From contig NZ_CP015136.1 of the NCBI RefSeq assembly GCF_001618865.1, positions 1,585,001-1,649,000 of the forward strand: a stretch of 64,000 nt of DNA, given 5' to 3'. Position 1 is the first letter of the stretch, and every line of letters begins with the position of its first letter. The DNA is from Luteitalea pratensis. GTDB lineage: Bacteria; Acidobacteriota; Vicinamibacteria; Vicinamibacterales; Vicinamibacteraceae. Below the pieces are notes generated by a model. That model worked only from the letters and a program-made list of their open reading frames with translations. It was not told where the DNA came from and made no database searches. This document shows, piece after piece, positions 17,945-26,831 of the stretch. Made by a program: the position numbers and the translations under genes.

Positions 17945-18085
17945 CTAGCTGACGAGAACCCGCGCGCGAAAGTGCGGATGTCCGCGGACACAGCCCCGTA
18001 TCCCTTCCGAGAACTCTTGCACAGCCAGCGGCCCGCAGGCCGGCACTAGGGCCAGCGTGACAAGCAACAACCGGACAGCTGCCAC
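17945..18085 (-). CDS. short secreted-protein remnant
   Basis: A GTG at 18085 preceded by AGGAG starts a 46-residue frame whose N-terminus, VAAVRLLLVTLALVPACG, looks like a signal peptide. The frame then ends early, so this is either a tiny exported peptide or the start of a decayed gene. It follows the fragment at 18099-18389 by 13 bases on the same strand. No family recognised. Confidence 0.35.
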   Translation of the reverse strand: MAAVRLLLVTLALVPACGPLAVQEFSEGIRGCVRGHPHFRARVLVS

Positions 18086-18098
18086 TCGGTCTCCTGTC

Positions 18099-18389
18099 TC
18101 AGCGATTGGCCGCGAGGATGTTGGGAATCGACCAGATCTCGTAGGTCGGCGTGATGCGAGCGCTAACAGCAACACGGACCTCATCGCGTGTGACGTCCAC
18201 GCTGAGAACACTTTCCGTTTCGATGCGCCGCTCGTAGTCGACCAAGAGCGACGAGCGAATCCCAGAGACCTGGATGCTTGGATTGGCAGGCGAGATGGTC
18301 GTCAGATGCCAGGCACCAAGGGGCGAAGAAGCAGGCTGAATGAATGCCACTCCGCGATCCGTCCAGCGCATCATCTCCGCTTCCGACAT
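18099..18389 (-). CDS. hypothetical protein, probable C-terminal remnant of a propeller-type protein
   Basis: The 96-residue frame ends TPTYEIWSIPNILAANR. The block RDEVRVAVSARITPTYEIW resembles the last blade and tail of TolB/WD40-like propeller regions found at the end of acidobacterial kinases and sensors, but this is only a pattern impression. There is no clear start signal. It lies in a decayed area and is probably a fragment of a once larger gene reading leftward. Confidence 0.35.
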   Translation of the reverse strand: MSEAEMMRWTDRGVAFIQPASSPLGAWHLTTISPANPSIQVSGIRSSLLVDYERRIETESVLSVDVTRDEVRVAVSARITPTYEIWSIPNILAANR

Positions 18390-19057
18390 CGTCGCGTCGT
18401 TCAGAACGAACGCACGGTGTCAAAAAAGCGCCGTGTCGTCATGTGCCGCCGCTGCCATGCACCAGGGCGTTAAACGCGGGCGTGGCCACACGCGACGCCG
18501 CAAAGGGGCTGGTGCTCGGGTCACCTTTCCGCGCGGAGAGCGAGCGGCGCGACCTTCTGCTTGCGGGCGCTCAAGGCCGTGACGGCGGCACTTGGGCGGT
18601 GCGACGAAACCGACGCGCCAATGTCGGCACACGTAGTGACGGCGACCAAATAACCGGGAAGCCTGCGCCACCGTCGGCGGCGGTCCATTTCACGACGCTC
18701 TCGCGTCGGAGGCAATTGCTGCAAGGCGCGGTGCACAACCGTTCGGCTAAAGGACCACTGCATCTGAACGCGCGACAGCACGGGACTTTCAGACGTGAGA
18801 CATCTGCGAGCCCAGGGATCTCCGTGCTGAACTGAAGGACCTGCGTCGGGGTGTTTCGGAAGTCGGGTTAGTCATTGCAGGTGACAATGCCCGCCTCAGC
18901 AGTACGAACGTGGCGACCAAGGAAGGTCGCGGCCCTCGAAGTCGAAGGCTATCCTCCCGGCCGCCAAGTCCGATCTTGCCATTCCCCGTTCGTTCAAAAG
19001 ACCTCAGCCACTGACGCTGACGCGCGCCGGATGCGATTAGCTCCTCACAGTGGCCGG
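18390..19057. other. no recognisable gene
   Basis: Only short frames without recognisable motifs or good ribosome binding sites are visible on either strand. Small pieces may continue the decayed gene ending at 18099, but the frames are too broken to support a call. Confidence 0.45.
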
Positions 19058-19279
19058 TTATTCTTGGGCGAGTCGCGGCGACCGCCCGCGGAGTTCGTCA
19101 ATCCGTTTAGATGCGTCGGCCTTTGAGAGGGTCGCGTCGAATTCTTCGCCCGTCTCCCGGCATAGCGTCTCCAGATAGGAGCGCTGGGCGTCCGTCATCG
19201 GCTCATCACCGGTCTTCCACTCGTCGGGATCGCGTTGAAGCCCCGGCTGTTCCGTATCGTGGGATCCTTGGTTTGTCAT
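19058..19279 (-). CDS. DUF3072 family small protein
   Basis: The 73-residue product carries the DUF3072 signature GDEPMTDAQRSYLETLCRE followed by LSKADASKRIDEL. Members are short, soluble, helical proteins of unknown function, common in soil bacteria and often next to stress genes. The whole family length is present, so the gene looks intact. The start ATG 19279 has only a weak upstream purine run. It lies back to back with the ligD remnant that starts at 19327. Confidence 0.8.
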   Translation of the reverse strand: MTNQGSHDTEQPGLQRDPDEWKTGDEPMTDAQRSYLETLCRETGEEFDATLSKADASKRIDELRGRSPRLAQE

Positions 19280-19326
19280 GGGCGAACAGATTGCAAAACA
19301 CGCGCCAGTTCCTCGGCAAAACGTCG

Positions 19327-20075
19327 ATGAGCACCTCAGCCAGATTCATTGAACCGATGCTCCTTCTGCGAACTGATTCCCTTCCCTCCGACCGGGCATG
19401 ACTCCACGAGCTCAAGCCCGACGGGTACCGCGCGGTTGCTTTCAAGCGGAATGAGGCCGTCCATCTTCGGTCGCGGAACGACTAACGACTTCAGTCCGCG
19501 ATCCCGGGGTCGTGAAGCGCTCGCCACGCTTCCGGCACAACACCGTGATTGAGGGTCAGAATTGCGTCGTCCGTCTTTCAATGCTCTACAGAAGTGCGGC
19601 TCGGCCTCAGCCCCGGTGTACAACGTGTTCGACGAATCGTGCCCACGGGACAGAACGTCATGCCGAGCCGCTCCGAAGCGCCGCGAGCCGCTCGATAAGA
19701 CGGCGCTGCCGACACTTCCGGACCCGGTCGGTACTCGGCACCGCTCAACGCCGACCTGTCGCTGTTAATTCAATCGGTGAAGGCCCACGGTTCGAAGAGC
19801 TCGTCGCCAAGCGTTGCAACAGCGTTTACGAGCCAGACCTGCGGTCAGGCGCTTGGATGAAAATGCGCGTGAACTGAGGGCGCGAGTTCGTCATCGGAGG
19901 CTACACACGCGGAACGAAGACGTTTGACGCGTTGGCGTTCGCGTACTTCCACGGCGGCAACTTGATCTAAGCGGCGAGCACGCGTAAGGGCGTCACGCTC
20001 GTCACGCAGCTGTTCCAGAAGTTCAAAGGACTTGAGATCCACGAGTACCCGTGCGCGTCGCGACCTCCTGAGCTG
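19327..20075 (+). pseudogene. ligD: ATP-dependent DNA ligase (LigD type) remnant, frameshifted and truncated
   Basis: The first frame reads MSTSARFIEPMLLLRTDSLP and then hits a stop. Beyond it the ligase continues with HELKPDGYRAVAFKRNE, containing the nucleotidyl-lysine motif KxDG, and VHLRSRND. Later pieces in other frames include GRPSFNALQKCGSASAPVY, LIQSV, YEPDLRSGAWMKMRVN, FVIGGYTRGTKTFDALAF and FQKFKGLEIHEYP, in the order found in LigD-type ligase domains. At least two in-frame stops and several frameshifts break it. The 3' oligonucleotide-binding domain is missing where the ppk gene begins on the other strand. Intact versions seal double-strand breaks with Ku. A second remnant lies at 39030-39284. 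Confidence 0.8.
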
Positions 20076-20084
20076 ACGCTGTCG

Positions 20085-22250
20085 TTATACAAACCGGAAA
20101 ATGGATCCGTATTCGATCTTGTCGGGAATCCGCGATCCCCAACGACGCCTGACCAAAGCGGCGGTCTGAGGCCGGTGCTGGCGGTGTGCGGGGCGGTCCT
20201 CCATAAGGCACCTCAGCCCGGGTCGCTCCGGCGCCGCGCGCGCCATGAGCACCTCCTGAACGCCCGGATCAGACGCATCGGGCCCCACCCGCGTGTAGCT
20301 ACCGTCGCTGTGCATCTCCCACGATTGCCGGTGATCGCTCAGGCCTTCGCTGAGGATTTCCCACAGTCGTTCCCGTGCGCCGCGGTCGTGGACCGGCGTG
20401 ACCGTCTCGACCCGGCACGAGAGGTTCCGAACCATCCAGTCCGCGGACCCGATAAGGAACTCGCCTGCGACTGGGTCATCGTGGCCGTTGGCGAAATGGA
20501 AGATGCGCGCGTGCTCGAGGAAGCGGCCGATGATCGAACGCACATGGATTCGCTCGCTGAGACCCGCGACGCCGGGTCGCAGGCGGCAGAAACCACGCAC
20601 GATCAGATCGATCGTGACACCCACCTCGGAAGCCGCGTACAGCGCACTGATGACGTCGGCGTCCTCCAGCTGGTCATCTGGGCCACGATCCGCGCCGGAC
20701 GTCCCGCCGCCACGTGTTCGATCCCTCGATTGATGCGATCAAGGAAGCCCTGGCGCATCGTCGCCGGCGCCACCAACACCGTCGGTAAGCCGGGACGCTC
20801 CGAACGCCCGGTCAAGTGATGGAACAGAGAGACCACGTCGGCGGTGATCGCGGCGTCGCACGTCAGCAGGCTGATGTCCGTGTAGAGCCGCGCGGTCTTG
20901 ACGTGATAGTTGCCGGTGCCGAGATGCACGTAGCAGCGCAGCCCGTCGTCTTCCTTGCGCACGACGAGGGCCATTTTTTGCATGCGTCTTGAGTCGCAGA
21001 TCACCCACGTTGACGTGGGCGCCGGCCCGTCCGAGCTCGGACGCCCAGTGCAGGTTCCGGGCTTCGTCAAACCGCGCTTTCAGCTCGATGACGCAGGCGA
21101 CCTGCTTGCCCATCTCCGCGGCCCTGATGAGCGAACGGACGAACGGCGTATCGTCGCCGACGCGATAGACGGTCATCTTGATGGCGACAGTACGCGGGTC
21201 TCGTGCCGCCGCGTCGATCAACCGTTCGACGCTGTGCTCGAAGCTTTCGTACGGATGATGCACGAGCACGTCGCCGGCTCGAACGGTCGCGAAGATGTCG
21301 TCCTCCTCCTGCAGCCGCACCGGCACACGTGGTTCCCACGGAGCGTCTCGAAGCGCGGGCAGGTCGAGCACGGCGAGCTCGAACAGATTGGCGTAGTCGA
21401 GCTCGCCAGCACACCGATAGACGTCCTCGTCTTGCAGTTGAAAATGCGTCGACAGCAGCTGGGCCATACCCGGGGTGGCTCCCTCGGCCAGCTGCAGTCT
21501 CACCACCGGTTCGAACCGTCGCTGCCGGATCTGCTCCGTGACTACCTCCCGAACATTCTCGTCCTCGTCGCCATCGAACTCCACTTCGGCGGTGACACGG
21601 AACAATGCGGCATCGCTGAGAGACATGCCGGCGTAGAGCTTCTCGGCGTTTTCGCGAATCACTTCGTGCAAGCGCACGAACACGTGTTCCCGAGCCGGCA
21701 CGTCCACCGACAGCCGGAGCCACTGTGGCAGCTCGTTGGGCACCTTCACTCGCGCATCAAACACCTCGTTCGTGCGGTCATCTCGAAGCGTGAACGTGAG
21801 AGACAACGACAGGTTGGAGAAGAACGGGAACGGCTGTGACGGGTGAATGATCAACGGCGTCAGTGCCGGCGACACCTGGTTGTCGAAGCGCAGACTCGCT
21901 TCCTCGCGTTGGCCGGGCGTGAGTTCGTGCCAATGCCGCAGATGCACGCCGTACGTCGAGAGCTCAGGGACCAGTCCGGTCCGGAAGTACTCGTCCTGCT
22001 CCGCCATGAGCTTGCGGATGTGGGCGCGGATCATCGCTAGGCGCTGTAGCGCGGCTTCTTCGGTGCGGTCCTGCAACAGCGCCATCCGTTTCATGAAGAA
22101 CTCGTCGAGATTGGCGCTGAAGATCGCGAGGAACTTGGCACGCTCGAGGAGGGGGGTACGTACATCGGTCGCCTCAGCGAGGACCCGGCAATTGAACTCG
22201 AGCCAGCCGACATCCCGATCCACCTGGGCGTGTTCCGATCGCGGAAGCAT
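20085..22250 (-). pseudogene. ppk: polyphosphate kinase 1, interrupted by two frameshifts
   Basis: The N-terminal part begins near MLPRSEHAQVDRDVGWLEFN and runs through FSANLDEFFMKRMA, HPSQPFPFFSNLSLSL and ELKARFDEARNLHWA to LKTHAK, which holds the autophosphorylated His. Here a run of six A (complement of 20971-20976) shifts the frame. The next segment, MALVVRKEDDGLRCYVHLGT to RIVAQM, is followed by a one-base loss near 20680. The C-terminal segment (LEDADVISALYA, then HARIFHFANGHDD with the second conserved His, and DWMVRNL) is in a third frame and ends at 20085. All PPK1 domains are otherwise present. PPK1 makes polyphosphate from ATP. The start is uncertain; in-frame codons exist up to 22499. 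Homopolymer errors could explain the first shift. Confidence 0.85.
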
Positions 22251-22535
22251 CCGCGTGGAGACTGCGGCAGGCACGTGGCGGCGCGTGCCGTTCGTCAGAT
22301 GTTCTCGAGACGGACTAGACGTTGATGGCAGGGCGGCGGAGCCCCGTGCGCGCCCGCTGGTCTTTCTTGGTGACACCTGATGTTCCACGACGCCTCTCCG
22401 CGAAACGAACGGTCGCTCAAGTGGGAGATTGCTGCGACTGGTGGGTGACGCCGCCTTGGGTTCGGCGCGCGACGAGCCCAGAACGAGCCATGCAACCACG
22501 CCGCGTTTAGGCTTCGCCTCATGGCCGCAAACCCT

Positions 22536-23225
22536 TCATTGCTTCGCGGCGTTCTCGAGAGTCCTGGCGGTGTCGAGGTGCTTTTGGACGACCGGGTACG
22601 CGTCGGCCGCCCACTGGTTGATCTTCATGGTGCTCTCGTTGCCGCTGTTGTCGGGACGAACTGCTGTGTCGCGCATGGCGGTCGTGGGCTCGGGCATCGC
22701 CTTGCTCTGCGTGCGGGCGGCGGCGGCCGTCTTCCAATCCGTGAGTGACTGCACATCGATGCGAGACTCCAGCTTCGCCGCAAGGTCCTGGTGGCCATTG
22801 ATCGTCGCCTGCAGGTACTCGCGGTCGAACTCGGGTCCTCGTTTCCCTGCTAACGCGTCGGCCGTCTCCCCGTGCTTCTCGGCGAGTTGCGTCGGCCATT
22901 CGATTGGCGATCCTGATACCACGCTTTTCAGCCTGGTACCGGCGGCGCCATGGTCGTCGATCAGCCGCTGTGCGAAAGACCTGACGTCAGGATTCGTCGA
23001 GTTGTCCAGCGCGATGCGGGCGAGTGCGATCTCCGCCATGTTCTTCATGACGACGTCGGCCACGAAGTCATCGTCGCTCCCGACGCTTGCCCCCGCGCCA
23101 CCGGCACCGACGGCGCCAGGACGGGCCCCAGGTTCGGCCGATGACGTCGGCGTCGCAGCTTCGCAGCCGCTGATGACGATCGTGATGACCGCCAACCCGA
23201 TTCGCGCAAGGTTGGTCTGTCGCAT
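22536..23225 (-). CDS. DUF4142 lipoprotein
   Basis: The ATG at 23225 has GGAGGG six bases upstream and opens a lipoprotein signal (LAVITIVISGC, lipobox ISGC). The mature protein has DDDFVADVVMKNMAEIALA, NPDVRSFAQRLIDDHGAA and GPEFDREYLQATINGHQDL, the ferritin-like helical bundle pattern of DUF4142. Such proteins sit in the envelope of soil bacteria and are commonly found with DUF892, catalase and other stress genes, as here. Function is unproven. It appears intact at 229 residues. Confidence 0.85.
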   Translation of the reverse strand: MRQTNLARIGLAVITIVISGCEAATPTSSAEPGARPGAVGAGGAGASVGSDDDFVADVVMKNMAEIALARIALDNSTNPDVRSFAQRLIDDHGAAGTRLKSVVSGSPIEWPTQLAEKHGETADALAGKRGPEFDREYLQATINGHQDLAAKLESRIDVQSLTDWKTAAAARTQSKAMPEPTTAMRDTAVRPDNSGNESTMKINQWAADAYPVVQKHLDTARTLENAAKQ

Positions 23226-23280
23226 TACACCCTCCGCACGCCCGTTAAAGCCGCCATCGAACCCTCCGTTGCCGCGCTCG

Positions 23281-23391
23281 CTAGACGGCCAACTGACACC
23301 CGCGCAGGACGAGAACAAGCACGACCGTCAGGACCAGTGAAGCGAGCACTGAGTCCACACACCCGAGGCGGTTGGAAAAGAAGAGAAACAC
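23281..23391 (-). CDS. 36-residue single-span membrane peptide
   Basis: From a GTG at 23391 the frame encodes an N-terminal FFSNRLGC box, a hydrophobic helix (LASLVLTVVLVLVL) and a short tail (RGCQLAV). The FFSNRxGC start plus one transmembrane helix is a recurring small-protein pattern in soil bacteria. No strong Shine-Dalgarno is seen. Function unknown. Confidence 0.5.
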   Translation of the reverse strand: MFLFFSNRLGCVDSVLASLVLTVVLVLVLRGCQLAV

Positions 23392-23569
23392 GCTTTCAGG
23401 CCTGCACGTTCCATTCCGCCGCACAACGTGAGGAGTTGCCGCCACGTGGAGTGCCGTGGAGTGACGAGTGGTCCCGCCTCGACGCCCTGGCAGTGACTCC
23501 GGCCGGCAGCCTCTGCGCGCATTGTGCGGTCGGCATGAGACGTGCTCTCCCCATCGGCGGAGGCGCACC

Positions 23570-23788
23570 ATGACGAAGCGAGATCTCTCTCAGCCGTTCG
23601 ACGCTCGACTCGAGGGGCAAGGCTCCGTAGCGGCAGGGCACGATGGCGTTCGACCAAATGCCGTTGAAGGCGATTCACCAACAGAGGGCACCGTGGACGG
23701 CCCCTTGGTTCCGCAGGCGTTGCCCGGCGGACCTGAAGGGGAACGCCCTGTCAAAGATGCGGCAGAAAGCGAACGAACCCACGCCTAG
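23570..23788 (+). CDS. small hydrophilic hypothetical protein
   Basis: The ATG is preceded by GGAGG at good spacing. The 72-residue product (MTKRDLSQPFDARLEGQG at the start) is hydrophilic, rich in Gly, Pro and acidic residues, with no hydrophobic core, and is probably disordered. No family recognised. It is followed by another small acidic protein on the same strand. Confidence 0.45.
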   Translation: MTKRDLSQPFDARLEGQGSVAAGHDGVRPNAVEGDSPTEGTVDGPLVPQALPGGPEGERPVKDAAESERTHA

Positions 23789-23921
23789 TCTGACGGCCTC
23801 GCGACCTTCCAGAGAATGGCCAACGACGCCGGAAGGACTGCTAGCAACACTCGATGAAACTGAGCTCCATTGGCAACGGCCATCACCGTACACAACCGCA
23901 TTCGAACGAAGAGAGCTTGTC

Positions 23922-24167
23922 ATGACCAATAGAACGCAGCCTGCCACGCCAGCGGGTGGACCACTGGGAGACGCCGGGGACGGCGATACCGGTGTCCCTG
24001 AGTTCGAGCAGGGGATCTCGAACCGGCGTGGAGACCGGGCGGGAGACACTGGTGCAGCTGTCGATGCGGAACGCGGCGAAGACGAAGTCGACCCCGAAAA
24101 CGACGAGGAGGACTTCGACGACGAACTCGAGGCCACCGAAGAGGACGACGCGGACAGCGGGTCTTAA
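23922..24167 (+). CDS. small highly acidic hypothetical protein
   Basis: A frame of 81 residues opens at ATG 23922 with GAGAG eight bases upstream. The C-terminal half is almost wholly Asp/Glu (EDEVDPENDEEDFDDELE and following), so the protein is probably disordered and may bind basic partners or metal ions. No family recognised. The frame could be read from farther upstream, but the chosen start has the only reasonable ribosome binding site. Confidence 0.5.
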   Translation: MTNRTQPATPAGGPLGDAGDGDTGVPEFEQGISNRRGDRAGDTGAAVDAERGEDEVDPENDEEDFDDELEATEEDDADSGS

Positions 24168-24693
24168 AGAACTAATTGTGTACTGTTGGCGGACGATTCT
24201 TTCCCGCGCTGCGCCAGAAGCCGTGCTGGACCAACTACGTTTGGCACGTGTTGCGCGAGTTGTCGTCAGGCTGCCAGCGGGCGCGGGTGCCTCGGCCATT
24301 GAGTGGGACACGTTGAAGGACGCATGACCACGACGTTCCGCCGGCAGCAACGCCATGACCATCGGGATCCGGGAACACGTCCGGCCACGCTCGCCCTCGA
24401 CGTCCGACACCCGCGTGTGACACGCTTGGCGCTTCACCACGGCCGCGGGCATGTCCGCGACTCTAATAGGCGTGGCGTGTGGCCAATCGTCACGCCGATG
24501 GGGTTGGCGGGACCAGTCGCAACAGCAGAGCAAAGTTCGTGGCTGGCCGCCCGCAGATCTGCGGTTCAATCCTCAGGTGATCGAGGAGGGCCCGTCGATC
24601 TCGTTCAAGGCGCTCCTGATCCGAGGCACGGCGTCCCCATCCGGAAAAATGACTGGAACCAGGTTGCCTGACACGAGGCGGGTACCTTAGGTT
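24168..24693. other. no recognisable gene
   Basis: Short frames only. None carries a recognisable motif or a convincing start. It separates the small acidic genes from the DUF1990 operon that reads toward it. Confidence 0.45.
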
Positions 24694-25098
24694 TCAGGCG
24701 TAACGAGATGCGACCGCCACGACCAACGCGTCCTCGAGCAGACCGCCCGCAGCGCTCGGTACGGGAAGGCGTCGCCGCACCTCGTAGGCTATGTGCGTGG
24801 CGACCACCGCGGTCGTGGCGCCGAGCACGGCACCCAGCACCACACACTCGCCCGCCTCGCGCGCCACGAGTACGCCGACGCCAGCGCCGATCAGCGCGCG
24901 ACCGCCCAGCGGTAGTGGATCGACGCGATTGCCAATGGAGGGCGACTTGTCGGCAAACATTTCTGTCGCGGCGGCGAGCAGTAACGGCGGCTTTGTCGCG
25001 CCGCCTCGCGCGGACGCGAGGGCGGCCAGTCCGGCCATGCTGCGCGCGCCGGTCACGGCGCTGAGTGCGAGGAGTTTGGTCAGGGTGGCGCGATTCAT
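24694..25098 (-). CDS. small membrane protein resembling DUF4126
   Basis: The 134-residue product has the pattern LLALSAVTGARSMAGLAALA at the N-terminus, GGRALIGAGVGVLVAREAG in the middle and further hydrophobic spans, giving three or four membrane helices as in DUF4126-like proteins. The start ATG overlaps the stop of the upstream DUF1990 gene (ATGA at 25095-25098), showing translational coupling. It is the third gene of a tight three-gene unit. Function unknown; the family assignment is tentative. Confidence 0.65.
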   Translation of the reverse strand: MNRATLTKLLALSAVTGARSMAGLAALASARGGATKPPLLLAAATEMFADKSPSIGNRVDPLPLGGRALIGAGVGVLVAREAGECVVLGAVLGATTAVVATHIAYEVRRRLPVPSAAGGLLEDALVVAVASRYA

Positions 25099-25781
25099 TG
25101 AAACCACTTCCGGTTCGTATGGTACGTGAACACCACATCGACGCCCTGGTGGGTAGGTCCAGCCGCGTCTCGCGGCGGCTGCCGTGTCGAGCCATAGTGC
25201 GCGAGCAGCCACAGCCGGTGATGGGCGAGGCGATGCCATTTCCGCTGGTAGTACCCCGACAACACGATGAAGCCGATCCGACTCCACCAGTTGGGGAACT
25301 CGCCCTGCTGCCATCGCGCTTCGATGCGAAAGCGGATCTGCCCCTGATCATTCCTTGTGAGCAGGAACCATTCGACGCCGCGCTCGAGGTGCCCCTCTAA
25401 CGTGTCGTCCCGAAAGCCGAAGACGTCGGCTTCATCCGTGACGCGATTGACGATCGCTGGACACAGATGATGCAAGCCGAGGACTTGGACCTCGAGGAGC
25501 ATGCACCTCCAGAGCAACGGCTCTGCCTGGTCAAAATGGGCCAGGACGATCGCGGGGGCCGAAAACTGGTAGTTCGCGAGTGCAGCACGCGCGCGCCCGA
25601 AGCGATCCTCCCCCTCCGCCTCGGTAGCGATCACTGCCTCGGAATAGAAGTGGTGCCACCCATGATCACCAGTCATCTCCTCTTCGTGGGCGCCGACATT
25701 GGAGGGGGAGTGGCGCGCCTGCTCGAGGCGCAGCTTGATGGCCGCGGCAGGCCAACTTCTCCACAGGCGCCATTCCGCCAT
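25095..25781 (-). CDS. DUF1990 family protein
   Basis: The 228-residue protein contains the DUF1990 hallmarks: FGFRDDTLEGHLERGVEWFLL and a C-terminal WWSRIGFIVLSGYYQRKWHRLA block. A start further inside at MTGDHGWHHFYSE (codon 36) is possible. It overlaps its upstream neighbour by one base (TGATG) and its downstream neighbour by ATGA, so the three genes form a coupled operon. DUF1990 proteins are soluble proteins of unknown function. This one and the next gene upstream may be a partner pair. Confidence 0.75.
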   Translation of the reverse strand: MAEWRLWRSWPAAAIKLRLEQARHSPSNVGAHEEEMTGDHGWHHFYSEAVIATEAEGEDRFGRARAALANYQFSAPAIVLAHFDQAEPLLWRCMLLEVQVLGLHHLCPAIVNRVTDEADVFGFRDDTLEGHLERGVEWFLLTRNDQGQIRFRIEARWQQGEFPNWWSRIGFIVLSGYYQRKWHRLAHHRLWLLAHYGSTRQPPRDAAGPTHQGVDVVFTYHTNRKWFQ

Positions 25782-26353
25782 CAGTCCCCGACCGCCAGGA
25801 AGGTCGGTGACTGGAGGGGATCATCGTCCTCCGGCAGCTCATCGACTGCGGTCGTGTCCGCGCGGATCGCGTCACGAATAGGAGCGCCGACCGATACAGC
25901 GGTGTTGTTTATGAAGTCGGTCCAGGTGTTGGTCTGCATTGCATCACCAATGGCGAGGAAGCCCAGGCGTGTCGCGCGCGAGGCGGAGCGCGCGCGGCTG
26001 CGAATATGGAAGATCACGTCGCCGGCGGCATTGCGATACGCCCCGAACGTGATGCGTCCGGCCTCCGGGTGTCCGGCGAGCGTGCCGAAGGTGATGCTCT
26101 GAGCATCCTCGTGTAGCACCCGTACGCGACAGGGCTGTCCCGGCACAATGCGGATGTCCAGCTCCGCGTCTCGTGTGACGCCGCGCGGTGCGATGAACTG
26201 TACGAGCGACGCGGGCGGGAGCTCACAGCAATGGGACTTCACGTGAGCCATAAGCTGGGACGGCGGCAACGGGCATCCCGCCAGCACCGCCCAGTAATCT
26301 CGCTGCAGCAATGGTCCCGCGCCGCGGGTCGCCGGTAGAAGACCGTCACTCAC
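25781..26353 (-). CDS. second DUF1990-like protein
   Basis: The protein has ITFGTLAGHPEAGRITFGAY followed by DVIFHIRSRARSAS, closely matching the pattern GTLxGHPExGEExF of DUF1990, while its N-terminal part (LLQRDYWAVLAGCPLPPSQL) matches the start of that fold. GTG 26353 is chosen because the preceding codons read into the intergenic region shared with the divergent gene at 26401; the frame itself is open farther upstream. It begins the three-gene unit that ends at 24694. Confidence 0.65.
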   Translation of the reverse strand: MSDGLLPATRGAGPLLQRDYWAVLAGCPLPPSQLMAHVKSHCCELPPASLVQFIAPRGVTRDAELDIRIVPGQPCRVRVLHEDAQSITFGTLAGHPEAGRITFGAYRNAAGDVIFHIRSRARSASRATRLGFLAIGDAMQTNTWTDFINNTAVSVGAPIRDAIRADTTAVDELPEDDDPLQSPTFLAVGD

Positions 26354-26400
26354 ACGGTAAGACGTAGCAAAGGTGGTGACCTGCTTGCATTGCCGACGGC

Positions 26401-26691
26401 ATGGCCGAACTCGAGGCGAACCCCGCGGCTGAGGCGTCCATGACCGCGGCACCGTCACCCGTGCTGCGGCCGGAGCATGCGGAAAGTGATGTCGCCCGGC
26501 TGATCGAGCAGCAAACCGCGAAGGTCCCGTCGCACTGGTTCCTGATCGGGGCATTCAGCGCGATGGGGATATCGCTGGCGCTGGAACTCGCCGGCCGACA
26601 GCGAGCCAGCCGGTTCATCGGCCAGTGGCCGGCACCGCTGCTGATCATGGGGATGTACAACCAATTCGTGAAGACGCTCGGCACACGCTGA
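26401..26691 (+). CDS. small membrane protein of unknown function
   Basis: The 96-residue product has a soluble N-terminal helix (ESDVARLIEQQTAKVPSHW), one clear membrane helix (FLIGAFSAMGISLALELAG) and a second weaker hydrophobic segment (GQWPAPLLIMGMYNQF). It is divergent from the DUF1990 operon, about 50 bases away. It looks intact; no family name can be given with certainty. Confidence 0.6.
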   Translation: MAELEANPAAEASMTAAPSPVLRPEHAESDVARLIEQQTAKVPSHWFLIGAFSAMGISLALELAGRQRASRFIGQWPAPLLIMGMYNQFVKTLGTR

Positions 26692-26831
26692 GCAAGCGTC
26701 GCCCACCAGGCGACGACGGATGACGGCGAGCGCCTGAGTCGGCCACTCCGACGGTAGTGACCGGTGTCTGAGGTTTACCCCAGATGGATACGCGGGCGAC
26801 GCTCGGATTCGGTTCGGTCTGCCTCAGGACT

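Noticed and set aside
20600-21070. Programmed frameshifting in ppk at the A6 run
   Set aside because: A slippery run is present at the first break, but the second break has no slippery site and PPK1 is not known to need frameshifting.
24303-24690. Two overlapping plus-strand frames before the DUF1990 operon
   Set aside because: No recognisable domain and no ribosome binding site; likely chance frames.
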